Assembly: GCA_021817025.1 (NCBI GenBank)
Contig: JAKAWF010000030.1
Span: 1 to 20,841 of the forward strand
DNA: 20,841 nt
Direction of reading: 5' to 3'
Origin: a bacterium
GTDB lineage: Bacteria > Chloroflexota > Dormibacteria > UBA8260 > Bog-877
Below are positions 14,696 to 20,841 of this stretch, in pieces. The number at the start of each line of letters is the position of its first letter. Positions within the stretch are counted from its first letter, which is position 1. The notes under the pieces were generated by a model. The model was not told the DNA's origin and ran no database searches. It was given only the letters and a program-made list of their open reading frames with translations. Made by a program: the position numbers and the translations under genes.

Positions 14696-16048
14696 TCACC
14701 GAATGAAGCCGCGGTACTGCCGCATCAACAGCTGGGTCTCCAACTGCTTCATGGTGTCCAGGGAAACGCCGACTACGATCAGGATGGCGGTACCGCCCAG
14801 GTACAACCCCCCGTTCAGCGCCTGGCCGGTCAGAGTCGCGGTCAAGAGCGGCACCACCACGGTCACCAAGCCCAGGAAGATAGCCCCGGCCAGGGTGATC
14901 CGGCTCATCACCCGAGCCAGGTATTGAGCCGTCGCCGCCCCCGGCCGGATCCCCGGGATGTAGGTGGCACTCTTCTTGAGGTCGTCGGCGGCGTCCTCCG
15001 GATCAAATGTGACCGCGGTGTAGAAGAACGTGAAGCCCATGATCAAAGCGAAGTAGAAGATCTCGTAGGCGACGTCGACGAACACGTTGGGGCCGAAGGG
15101 ATTCCAGTACGTGTGCAGCCAGGTCGCCAGCTGACCCATGACTCCCCCCGTCTGCCCCACCGGCGGCAGGAAGAAGTTGGCGAAGATGGTGGGAAAGAAC
15201 ATGATCGAGATCGCGAAGATGATCGGGATCACGCCCGCCTGATTGACCCGCAGCGGCAGGAAGCTGCTGCGCCCCTGGTAGACCTGCCGCCCCACCACCC
15301 TTTGCGATGACTGGATGGGGATCTTGCGGGTGGCCTGCTGCACGAAGATGATCCCGGCCGCGACCACGATCCCGATCACGGCGAACTCGAACAGGGCCAG
15401 AGTCTGGGCGTGGAAGCCGTTGGTGAAGCTGATCACCGTGCCCGGAATCTGGGCCAGGATGCCGGTCATGATGATGATCGAGACGCCGTTCCCAAGGCCG
15501 TACTCCGTGATCAGCTCCCCGAACCACATGATCACAACGGTGCCTCCGGTGAGCACGATTATGATGCCCAGGGTCTCGGCGAAGGAGATGTTCGAGGGCA
15601 GGATGGACTGGCCCTGGAAGCTGAAGCTCTCGAACAGCCTCGTGTATCCGAACGCCTGCAGGAGACCCAATCCGACGGTTAGGTAGCGCGCGTACTGGGT
15701 CAGGCGCCGCCGCCCCAGGTCACCCTCCTTCGACATCTCCTTGACCCTGGTTGAGATGACGGTCATCAGCTGCATGATGATGGTGGCATTGATGTACGGG
15801 TTAAGGCCCAGCGCCACGATCGAGATGCCCGCGTTGCTGCCCGAGCTCACCCCACTGCCCGAGAAGAGGTTGATCAGCCCCAGCAGGCTGTTGCTCTTGT
15901 ACAGCTGGGACAGCGCGGCGCTGTTGACCCCGGGAATCGTGATCGTGGCCAGCATCCGAAAGACGATGATCAGCCCCAGGGTGATCAGGAGCTTACGACG
16001 AAGCTCCGGGACATGCATGGCCGCGCGAAGCGCGCCGAACAGGTTCAC
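14696..16048 (-). CDS. secY: Protein translocase subunit SecY
   Basis: Central channel of the Sec translocon, which moves unfolded preproteins across and inserts proteins into the cytoplasmic membrane. It has 450 residues with about ten hydrophobic segments. Family features include the N-terminal PELRRKLLITLGLIIVFRM, the conserved ITIPGVN plug region, SIVALGLNPYINATIIMQL, and the C-terminal STRT-like cytosolic loops (FDPEDAADDLKKSATYIPGI, then RPG). The start is GTG at 16048, overlapping the rplO stop as GTGA. The adk gene follows after 10 nt. SecY between L15 and Adk is the canonical spc-operon arrangement. Confidence 0.97.
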   Translation of the reverse strand: MNLFGALRAAMHVPELRRKLLITLGLIIVFRMLATITIPGVNSAALSQLYKSNSLLGLINLFSGSGVSSGSNAGISIVALGLNPYINATIIMQLMTVISTRVKEMSKEGDLGRRRLTQYARYLTVGLGLLQAFGYTRLFESFSFQGQSILPSNISFAETLGIIIVLTGGTVVIMWFGELITEYGLGNGVSIIIMTGILAQIPGTVISFTNGFHAQTLALFEFAVIGIVVAAGIIFVQQATRKIPIQSSQRVVGRQVYQGRSSFLPLRVNQAGVIPIIFAISIMFFPTIFANFFLPPVGQTGGVMGQLATWLHTYWNPFGPNVFVDVAYEIFYFALIMGFTFFYTAVTFDPEDAADDLKKSATYIPGIRPGAATAQYLARVMSRITLAGAIFLGLVTVVVPLLTATLTGQALNGGLYLGGTAILIVVGVSLDTMKQLETQLLMRQYRGFIR

Positions 16049-16554
16049 GGCGCGCTAACCTGCCCTCCCTCGGCTGCTGCCGGCTCGGCCTGGCCGGCCG
16101 ACTCCGGCGCCGCCAGGAGCTCCACTGCGCCCCCCGCCGCCTCCACCGCCGCGACTGCGGCTCGACTTGCTCGATGAACCCTGATCGTGACTTGGGGGGG
16201 TGCCCCCCCACCTGCCAGCAGCTTCACCGGGCGGCCGGCGTGCCGGACCACGCCGGCCGCCCGCAACGCCTCCAGGTCAACCGTCGAGCCCGCTTCAAAG
16301 CGGGCCAGCTTGCCGCAGTTGACCACCTGGTACTCGACCCGGAAGCGGTTGTGGAAGCCCCGCAGCTTGGGAACTCGCTGGGTGAGAGGCATCTGGCCCC
16401 CCTCAAACCCCCGGGGCACGCTCCATGAGGTACGTGAGCCCTGCCCCTTCTGGCCCCGCCCCGCGGTCTTCCCGCCACCGGCGGAGATCCCTCGCCCGAC
16501 CCGCTTCCGCGCCTTGCGACTGCCCTTGGCTGGTCTCAGCTCGTCCAGCCTCAC
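16045..16554 (-). CDS. rplO: 50S ribosomal protein L15
   Basis: Late-assembly large-subunit protein. It has 169 residues. The glycine-rich, basic N-terminal region is characteristic (GRGISAGGGKTAGRGQKGQG, then FEGGQMPLTQRVPKLRGF). The globular C-terminal half has VDLEALRAAGVV and VKLLAGGGAPPQ. The last 20 or so residues are a low-complexity Ala/Glu/Gly tail (ESAGQAEPAAAEGGQVSAP) that is probably disordered and not part of the family core. The start is GTG at 16554, overlapping the rpmD stop. Its own TGA overlaps the secY GTG start. Confidence 0.96.
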   Translation of the reverse strand: MRLDELRPAKGSRKARKRVGRGISAGGGKTAGRGQKGQGSRTSWSVPRGFEGGQMPLTQRVPKLRGFHNRFRVEYQVVNCGKLARFEAGSTVDLEALRAAGVVRHAGRPVKLLAGGGAPPQVTIRVHRASRAAVAAVEAAGGAVELLAAPESAGQAEPAAAEGGQVSAP

Positions 16555-16778
16555 TTGGACTCCTCCGGGGCGGCCGCGCCTCGAGCCCCGATCACCTCCG
16601 ACCGCACCAGGTGGGCCACGGTCAGCACCATCCCGCGGATGGCGGGGGTGTCCGCATGCTCGACCGTCTGGTGCAGCCGTCTCAGCCCCAGGGCCGCGAT
16701 GGTGCGCTTCTGATTGCCCGCGTACCCGATCGCGCTCTTGGTCCAGGTGACCCGGAGGCGGCCCGTCACTTCACTCAC
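16551..16778 (-). CDS. rpmD: 50S ribosomal protein L30
   Basis: Small large-subunit protein that binds 23S rRNA. Diagnostic stretches are [20 protein letters not shown] and [20 protein letters not shown]. Two tandem GTG codons could start it, at 16781 and 16778. The GGAGG in the end of rpsE lies 3 nt before the first and 6 nt before the second, so 16778 (75 residues) is preferred. Either way the start lies inside the last codons of rpsE. The stop TGA overlaps the GTG of rplO (GTGA). The C-terminal tail ([12 protein letters not shown]) extends beyond the usual 60-residue core. Confidence 0.92.
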   Translation of the reverse strand: MSEVTGRLRVTWTKSAIGYAGNQKRTIAALGLRRLHQTVEHADTPAIRGMVLTVAHLVRSEVIGARGAAAPEESK

Positions 16779-17331
16779 CACCCGCCTCCGCTGCCACCGG
16801 CTCAGCCTGGGACGGGCGCAGTCCCAACTCCTTGAGAGTCTTGCCGCGTAGTCGCGCCACCGTCTCAGCCGTCCGCAGCTCGCGCAGCGCGGCGATGGTG
16901 GCCCGGACGGTGTTGATGGGGTTGTCGCTGCCCAGCGACTTGGTCAGGATGTCCTTGATCCCGGCCAACTCCACCACCGCCCGCATCGCCCCCCCGGAAA
17001 TCACCCCGGTACCCGGCGAGGCCGGCCGCAGCAGAACCCGGGCCGCGCCCTCCTTGCGGAGCACGTCGTGGGGGATCGTGCGCCCCACCATCGGCACCCG
17101 GATCATGTGCTTCTTGGCGTCATCGACACCCTTGCGAATCGCCTCGGGAACCTCCCCGGCCTTGCCCAGGCCGGCACCCACGCGGCCGGCTCCGTCGCCG
17201 ACCACCACCAGCGCGCTGAAGGAGAAGCGCCGGCCGCCCTTCACCACCTTGGCCACCCGGTTGAGGCTGACCACGCGCTCGGCGAACTCGCCTCTGGCCT
17301 CCCGGTCGCCGCGTGCCATGTTCATGCTCAT
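16771..17331 (-). CDS. rpsE: 30S ribosomal protein S5
   Basis: Small-subunit protein involved in decoding accuracy. About 186 residues starting at ATG 17331 ([16 protein letters not shown]). In-frame ATGs at 17325 and 17319 are also possible, and none has a clear Shine-Dalgarno. The N-terminal double-stranded RNA-binding fold is seen in [20 protein letters not shown]. The C-terminal domain has [20 protein letters not shown] and [17 protein letters not shown]. The rplR stop is 10 nt before the chosen start. The 3' end overlaps rpmD by a few bases. Confidence 0.95.
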   Translation of the reverse strand: MSMNMARGDREARGEFAERVVSLNRVAKVVKGGRRFSFSALVVVGDGAGRVGAGLGKAGEVPEAIRKGVDDAKKHMIRVPMVGRTIPHDVLRKEGAARVLLRPASPGTGVISGGAMRAVVELAGIKDILTKSLGSDNPINTVRATIAALRELRTAETVARLRGKTLKELGLRPSQAEPVAAEAGGE

Positions 17332-17341
17332 GAGATAGTTT

Positions 17342-17698
17342 TCAGAACTCCAGACCGGCCTCGCGGGCCGCATCGGCTAGGGCTTGAATTCGACCATGGT
17401 ACAGATAGCCACCCCGGTCGAATACCACCCGCTTCAGACCAGCCGCAAGGGCTCGCTCTCCGACGACTCGCCCCACCACCGCGGCGGTGGCTCTGGTCGA
17501 TCCCTTCACGCCCAGCTCATTCTCGGCGGTGCTGGCCGCCACCAGGGTCCGCCCCTGGCTGTCGTCCACGACCTGCGCGTACACGTGCCGCAAGCTGCGG
17601 TAGACGCAGAGGCGGGGCCTCTCGGCGGTGCCCCGGACGTGTTTGCGGACCCGCCGATGCCGGTGCCGACGCGCCGCTTCACGGTCTTCAATGCTCAT
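17342..17698 (-). CDS. rplR: 50S ribosomal protein L18
   Basis: 5S rRNA-binding protein of the central protuberance. ATG at 17698 was chosen, giving 118 residues. It lies 1 nt after the rplF stop and begins [19 protein letters not shown], matching the basic N terminus of L18. The frame is open about 50 codons further upstream, but that stretch overlaps rplF and does not resemble L18. Family features follow: [20 protein letters not shown], and the C-terminal [20 protein letters not shown]. An AAGGG-like ribosome-binding site overlaps the rplF stop. Confidence 0.95.
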   Translation of the reverse strand: MSIEDREAARRHRHRRVRKHVRGTAERPRLCVYRSLRHVYAQVVDDSQGRTLVAASTAENELGVKGSTRATAAVVGRVVGERALAAGLKRVVFDRGGYLYHGRIQALADAAREAGLEF

Positions 17699-17699
17699 C

Positions 17700-18248
17700 T
17701 CAGCCCTTGGCCCCCTTGCCACTCTTGCCGGCCTTGCGCCGAACGATTTCGCCCCGATAGCGCACTCCCTTGCCCTTGTAGGGCTCGGGCGGGCGGGTCG
17801 ACCTGATCCTGGCTGCCAGCTGCCCCACCGACTCCTTGTCAGTGCCACTGACCGCGATGCGGGTGGGTTCGGGCACCTCCACCTTGACTCCGGGGGCCGG
17901 AGTCATCCGAATTGGATGCGAATAGCCCAAAGAGAGCTGCAGGTCACTGCCTTGCAGAGCGGCCCGATAGCCCACCCCTTGCAACTCCAGCTCCCGCCGG
18001 AACCCCGTCGTCACCCCGGTCACCATGTTGGCGACCAAAGTCCGGCTCAGGCCGTGCAGAGACCGGTTGGTCGAGGAGTCGGTCGGCCGCTCGACCAGGA
18101 CCTGGGCCTCCTCCTGGCGCACCCTGATCGGGTAGGGCAAGGTGCGGCTCAACTCCCCCAGGGGTCCAGAGACCCGCACCGTCTGACCCTCGATGGTCAC
18201 CGTCACACCGGCGGGAATGGGGACCGGCGACCTTCCAATTCGGGACAT
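17700..18248 (-). CDS. rplF: 50S ribosomal protein L6
   Basis: Large-subunit protein near the sarcin-ricin loop and factor-binding site. It has 182 residues and starts [20 protein letters not shown]. Two L6-type domains are present: residues about 10-80, and about 85-170 containing [20 protein letters not shown]. The hallmark C-terminal motif [18 protein letters not shown] is intact, followed by a basic tail ([13 protein letters not shown]). The gene begins 8 nt after the rpsH stop, with only a weak ribosome-binding site. Confidence 0.97.
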   Translation of the reverse strand: MSRIGRSPVPIPAGVTVTIEGQTVRVSGPLGELSRTLPYPIRVRQEEAQVLVERPTDSSTNRSLHGLSRTLVANMVTGVTTGFRRELELQGVGYRAALQGSDLQLSLGYSHPIRMTPAPGVKVEVPEPTRIAVSGTDKESVGQLAARIRSTRPPEPYKGKGVRYRGEIVRRKAGKSGKGAKG

Positions 18249-18256
18249 CTCGGCGG

Positions 18257-18652
18257 CTACCAGACCTCGGCGATGACTTCACCGCCGACCCCGAGCTGCC
18301 GCGCCTGGCGACCGGACATGATTCCCTTCGGCGTCGACACGATCGCGATCCCCAGCCCCCCCAGCACCCGGGGGATGACCCGGCTTCCGCGGTAGACCCG
18401 CAAGCCCGGGCGGCTGACGCGGCGCAGCCCGTTGAGAGCCTTGCCCTCCTTGGTGGCGCGCTTCAACTCCAACCACAACTGCACGTGCGGGGCCTCGCCA
18501 ACAGTCCCAAACGCCGCGATGTACCCCTCTTCCTGGAGTACCCGCGCGACTTCGGCCTTGAGCTTGCTGGCCGGCATCTCCACCCGGTCGTGGCTGGCCA
18601 GGTTGGCGTTGCGCACCCGTGTGAGCATGTCGGCAATCGGATCGCTGAGCAT
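18257..18652 (-). CDS. rpsH: 30S ribosomal protein S8
   Basis: Primary 16S rRNA-binding protein of the central domain. In several bacteria it is also the translational repressor of the spc operon. It has 131 residues and begins [20 protein letters not shown]. The C-terminal RNA-binding signature is visible as [20 protein letters not shown], and the protein ends [12 protein letters not shown] at 18652 has AGGA about 5 nt upstream. The rpsZ stop is 7 nt upstream. No S8-binding mimic was recognised in the mRNA by eye. Confidence 0.97.
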   Translation of the reverse strand: MLSDPIADMLTRVRNANLASHDRVEMPASKLKAEVARVLQEEGYIAAFGTVGEAPHVQLWLELKRATKEGKALNGLRRVSRPGLRVYRGSRVIPRVLGGLGIAIVSTPKGIMSGRQARQLGVGGEVIAEVW

Positions 18653-18659
18653 ATTATTC

Positions 18660-18845
18660 CTACCAACTCGACTTCCGCACCCCGGGGATCTCGCCCTGGG
18701 AAGCGTGGATTCTAAAGCAGATCCGGCAGAGACCGAACTTGCGCATGTAACCCCGGGGGCGCCCGCACAGATTACAGCGACTGCGTGCCTGCACCGGGAA
18801 ACGGGGCGCGCGCCGACTGGCCATGATCTTGGACTTCTTGGCCAC
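18660..18845 (-). CDS. rpsZ: 30S ribosomal protein S14 type Z (zinc form)
   Basis: Small-subunit protein of the 3' major domain (head). This is the short 61-residue zinc-binding form. Four cysteines sit in two CxxC pairs (CNLC and CRIC), spaced as in zinc S14, and the protein ends with the typical IPGVRKSSW. The start is GTG at 18845, preceded by GGAGG about 9 nt upstream. The rplE stop is 11 nt upstream. The long zinc-free S14 found in some bacteria is not in this window. Confidence 0.96.
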   Translation of the reverse strand: MAKKSKIMASRRAPRFPVQARSRCNLCGRPRGYMRKFGLCRICFRIHASQGEIPGVRKSSW

Positions 18846-18856
18846 TGCCCGCCCTC

Positions 18857-19408
18857 CTAGCGCCTAAACGGCATGCCCAGGGCAGCCAGCAGGCTGCGCC
18901 CCTCGGCATCCGTCTCGGCGGTGGTTACGATCGTTATCTCCAGCCCGCGCAGCTTGTCGATCTTGTCGTAGTCGATCTCCGGGAACACCAGCTGCTCCCG
19001 CAGGCCGAGAGTCAGATTGCCGTGGCCGTCGAAGTGAGCCGCGATACCTCGAAAGTCCCGAATCCGCGGCAGCGCCACGCTGATCAGGCGGTCCAGGAAC
19101 TCCAGCATCCGGCCTCCCCTGAGGGTGACCTTGAGGCCGACCGGCATCCCTTCCCGCAACTTGAAGGCAGCCACCGACTTCTTGGCCTTGCGAACCGTGG
19201 GCTGCTGACCCGTGATCAGGCGAAGGTCGATAGTGGCGGCATCCAAGGCCTTGCCGTTCTGGGCGGCCTCGCCGACGCCGACGTTGACCACGATCTTCTC
19301 CAGGCGCGGCACCTGCATCACGTTGAGATACCCGAACTCGGTGATCAGAGCCGGCACCACCGTCTCCCGGTAGAGCTCGCCAAAGCGAGGGGCGGGGAGA
19401 GCGGTCAT
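18857..19408 (-). CDS. rplE: 50S ribosomal protein L5
   Basis: Large-subunit protein that binds 5S rRNA and contacts P-site tRNA in the central protuberance. It has 183 residues, the usual length. Diagnostic stretches include [40 protein letters not shown] and [20 protein letters not shown]. The C-terminal part has the [17 protein letters not shown] motif. ATG at 19408 overlaps the rplX stop (ATGA), implying coupled translation. The family ending is present ([11 protein letters not shown]). Confidence 0.97.
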   Translation of the reverse strand: MTALPAPRFGELYRETVVPALITEFGYLNVMQVPRLEKIVVNVGVGEAAQNGKALDAATIDLRLITGQQPTVRKAKKSVAAFKLREGMPVGLKVTLRGGRMLEFLDRLISVALPRIRDFRGIAAHFDGHGNLTLGLREQLVFPEIDYDKIDKLRGLEITIVTTAETDAEGRSLLAALGMPFRR

Positions 19409-19785
19409 GCTCGTGGCGCCCTCAAGTAGGCCTCCCCGCAGCGCTTGCAGTAAGGCTCATAGTGATCACCCTCCAGCCGCCGTCCCAGCCGCGTGGGACG
19501 GTCGCAACGGCTGCAGACCAGTTGCACGTTGCTGTAACTGAAGGGAGCCGGGAAGTCGATGATGCCTCCCTGGAGGGCGGTGGTGCCGCCCCGCTGCTCG
19601 CCGGAGCGCTGGTGGCGCTTGCGAATGTTGATCCCCGCCACCACTATCTTTCGCTGCGCCGAGAAGGTGCGTTGCACCACCCCCCGCTTGCCCCGCTCGC
19701 TGCCCGCGATCACCACCACGGTGTCCCCCGAACGGATGTCAAGAGAACGCACGTGGGGCCGGTGCTGAGGCTTCGGTCCCCGCAC
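19405..19785 (-). CDS. rplX: 50S ribosomal protein L24, zinc-ribbon type
   Basis: Assembly-initiating large-subunit protein with a KOW domain: residues about 15-50 read [20 protein letters not shown], with NIRKRHQR downstream. It has 126 residues, longer than the roughly 100-residue minimal L24. The extra length includes a C-terminal CxxC...CxxC pair (CSRC and CKRC), which is a probable zinc ribbon. The start is GTG at 19785. The TGA stop overlaps the ATG of rplE (ATGA). The zinc form fits the zinc-type S14, S4 and L36 in the same operon. Confidence 0.95.
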   Translation of the reverse strand: MRGPKPQHRPHVRSLDIRSGDTVVVIAGSERGKRGVVQRTFSAQRKIVVAGINIRKRHQRSGEQRGGTTALQGGIIDFPAPFSYSNVQLVCSRCDRPTRLGRRLEGDHYEPYCKRCGEAYLRAPRA

Positions 19786-19787
19786 AG

Positions 19788-20156
19788 CTAGAGCACCTCC
19801 GGCGCCAGCGAGACGATCTTCATGAAGTTGCGCTCGCGCAGCTCCCGCGCCACCGGTCCGAAGATCCGGGTGCCACGAGGATTGTTCTGGGGGTTGATCA
19901 GCACCGCCGCGTTGTCATCGAAGCGGATCCGGGTGCCATCCGGGCGCCGACACTCCTTGGCGGTCCGCACCACCACCGCCTTGACGACATCGCCCTTCTT
20001 GACCCCGGAATTGGGCTGCGCCACCTTGACCGCGCCCACGATGATGTCGCCCAGGGACGCGTAACGCCGATAGGATCCGCCCAGCACCCGAATGCACAGG
20101 ATCTCCCTGGCGCCGCTGTTGTCAGCCACCTTCAGCACCGTCTCTTGCTGGATCAC
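19788..20156 (-). CDS. rplN: 50S ribosomal protein L14
   Basis: Large-subunit protein that binds 23S rRNA and forms intersubunit bridges with 16S rRNA. It has 122 residues, exactly the normal family length. It begins [20 protein letters not shown] and ends with [19 protein letters not shown], both characteristic. The start is GTG at 20156, supported by a GAGG motif that overlaps the end of rpsQ with about 6 nt spacing. The TAG stop lies two bases before the rplX start. No anomalies were seen. Confidence 0.97.
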   Translation of the reverse strand: MIQQETVLKVADNSGAREILCIRVLGGSYRRYASLGDIIVGAVKVAQPNSGVKKGDVVKAVVVRTAKECRRPDGTRIRFDDNAAVLINPQNNPRGTRIFGPVARELRERNFMKIVSLAPEVL

Positions 20157-20159
20157 CGG

Positions 20160-20435
20160 CTACCTCGCCCTCTCCACGATCTCGACCACACGCCAACGCT
20201 TGGTCCGGCTGAGGGGCTTGGTCTCCATGATCCGGACCCGGTCGCCCGCCCGGCACTCGTTGGTCTCGTCGTGGGCCTGGAAGCGCCGCCGGCGCCGCAG
20301 CACCTTGCGATAGAGGTTGTGGGCGCGGAGGTCCTCGACCTGAACCACCACCGTCTTTTCCATCTTGTCACTCACGACCAAGCCGACCCGAACCTTGCGG
20401 CGGGGCCGCGCCTCGGGGGCCACGACCTCAGCCAT
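20160..20435 (-). CDS. rpsQ: 30S ribosomal protein S17
   Basis: Primary 16S rRNA-binding protein of the small subunit with an OB fold. It has 91 residues. After a short basic N-terminal extension ([16 protein letters not shown]) comes the family core [20 protein letters not shown], then the HDE and [20 protein letters not shown] signature. ATG at 20435 overlaps the rpmC stop by one base. A GAGG Shine-Dalgarno-like sequence near its 3' end probably serves the following gene, rplN, which begins 3 nt after the TAG stop. Confidence 0.96.
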   Translation of the reverse strand: MAEVVAPEARPRRKVRVGLVVSDKMEKTVVVQVEDLRAHNLYRKVLRRRRRFQAHDETNECRAGDRVRIMETKPLSRTKRWRVVEIVERAR

Positions 20436-20659
20436 CAGCCCTGCTCCAACAGGTCGGCCAGCTGCCGACCCCGCAGCAGAGTGTGAATCCGCGCGATCCC
20501 GCGCCGAATCTCACGGATCCGGCGATGCTGCTCCAGCTGTCCGGTGGCGCGCTGCAGACGCAGCTGCAGCAGCTCTTGGCGGCGCTCGCCCAAGGTCTGG
20601 CGGAGCCCAAAGTCGTCAAGGTCGCGGAGCAGCTGGAGCTCATCCCGATGCTTGCTCAC
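20435..20659 (-). CDS. rpmC: 50S ribosomal protein L29
   Basis: Small helical large-subunit protein near the polypeptide exit tunnel, where it helps form the docking area for trigger factor and SRP. It has 74 residues and is highly charged and helical throughout. The L29 signature region is visible as [20 protein letters not shown] followed by [15 protein letters not shown]. The start is GTG at 20659, overlapping the L16 stop as GTGA, so translation is probably coupled. The stop TGA shares one base with the ATG of rpsQ (TGATG). It is slightly longer than the usual 60-70 residues. Confidence 0.93.
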   Translation of the reverse strand: MSKHRDELQLLRDLDDFGLRQTLGERRQELLQLRLQRATGQLEQHRRIREIRRGIARIHTLLRGRQLADLLEQG

Positions 20660-20841
20660 TCCGCCACCTCCACCCCGGACGCGGGCTCCTCGCGGGCCAC
20701 AAATCGGGTCTTCACCGGCAGCTTGTGGGCGGCCAGACGCATCGCCTCGCGGGCAGTCTCCAATCCAACTCCATCCATTTCGAAGAGGATCCTCCCCGGC
20801 AGTATCACCGCCACCCAGCCCTCGGGGTTTCCCTTGCCGGA
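20656..20841 (-). CDS. rplP: 50S ribosomal protein L16, C-terminal part (5' end outside window)
   Basis: Large-subunit protein L16, which binds 23S rRNA near the peptidyl-transferase centre and A-site tRNA. Only the last 61 residues are present. They include the family C-terminal pattern [20 protein letters not shown] followed by [18 protein letters not shown]. The stop TGA at 20656-20658 overlaps the GTG start of rpmC as GTGA. L16 directly before L29 and S17 is the standard S10-operon order. The tail after KTRFV is short and acidic ([11 protein letters not shown]). Identity is secure; the N-terminal half cannot be assessed. Confidence 0.95.
   Translation of the reverse strand, partial: SGKGNPEGWVAVILPGRILFEMDGVGLETAREAMRLAAHKLPVKTRFVAREEPASGVEVAE

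Noticed and set aside
17699..17848. N-terminal extension of L18 into rplF
   Set aside because: The 50 extra residues do not resemble L18 and overlap L6; ATG 17698 gives the normal family length.
1..20841. tRNA genes, CRISPR arrays, insertion sequences or attachment sites
   Set aside because: Nearly all bases are within conserved protein genes; no repeat-spacer pattern, transposase motif, terminal repeats or tRNA-like cloverleaf was noticed.

Overview
The window is a GC-rich, almost fully coding stretch in which all 32 recognisable protein genes lie on the minus strand, so it reads from high to low coordinates. It is the distal part of the S10/spc/alpha ribosomal-protein super-operon, running into a cell-wall and second-messenger gene cluster. 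No tRNA, rRNA, CRISPR array, insertion sequence or plus-strand gene was found. Both ends cut through genes: rplP loses its 5' part at the right edge, and a MurF-like/alanine racemase fusion loses its 3' end at the left edge.

Layout in transcription order. (1) 20841 to 14696: L16 (partial), L29, S17, L14, L24, L5, S14, S8, L6, L18, S5, L30, L15 and SecY. (2) 14685 to 12918: adenylate kinase, methionine aminopeptidase, IF-1 and L36, with a perfect hairpin and a -10-like box between map and infA. (3) 12908 to 8413: S13, S11, S4, RNA polymerase alpha, L17, TruA, L13 and S9. (4) 8337 to 7417: a lone ornithine carbamoyltransferase gene. (5) 7391 to 1: a CdaA-type diadenylate cyclase, a YbbR/CdaR-like protein, GlmS, an AcpS-NnrD fusion, and a degenerate MurF-like domain fused to alanine racemase.

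Genes are packed tightly. At least nine junctions have start and stop codons that overlap by 1 or 4 nt (GTGA, ATGA, TTGA or TGATG), and GTG/TTG starts are common. This points to translational coupling. S4, S14, L24 and L36 all carry their zinc-binding cysteines.

The organism is a high-GC bacterium. The CdaA (rather than DisA) cyclase, the zinc-type ribosomal proteins and the glmS-acpS-nnrD-alr neighbourhood suggest a Terrabacteria lineage such as Chloroflexota/Dormibacterota or a relative. That placement is inference and is not secure.

Functionally, groups 1-3 make ribosomes, the Sec translocon, RNA polymerase alpha and tRNA/protein maturation enzymes. Group 5 joins c-di-AMP synthesis to peptidoglycan precursor supply (GlmS for amino sugars, Alr for D-alanine). 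The most unusual features are the two gene fusions, and a MurF-like half whose ATP-binding loop is intact while several signature catalytic motifs are altered.
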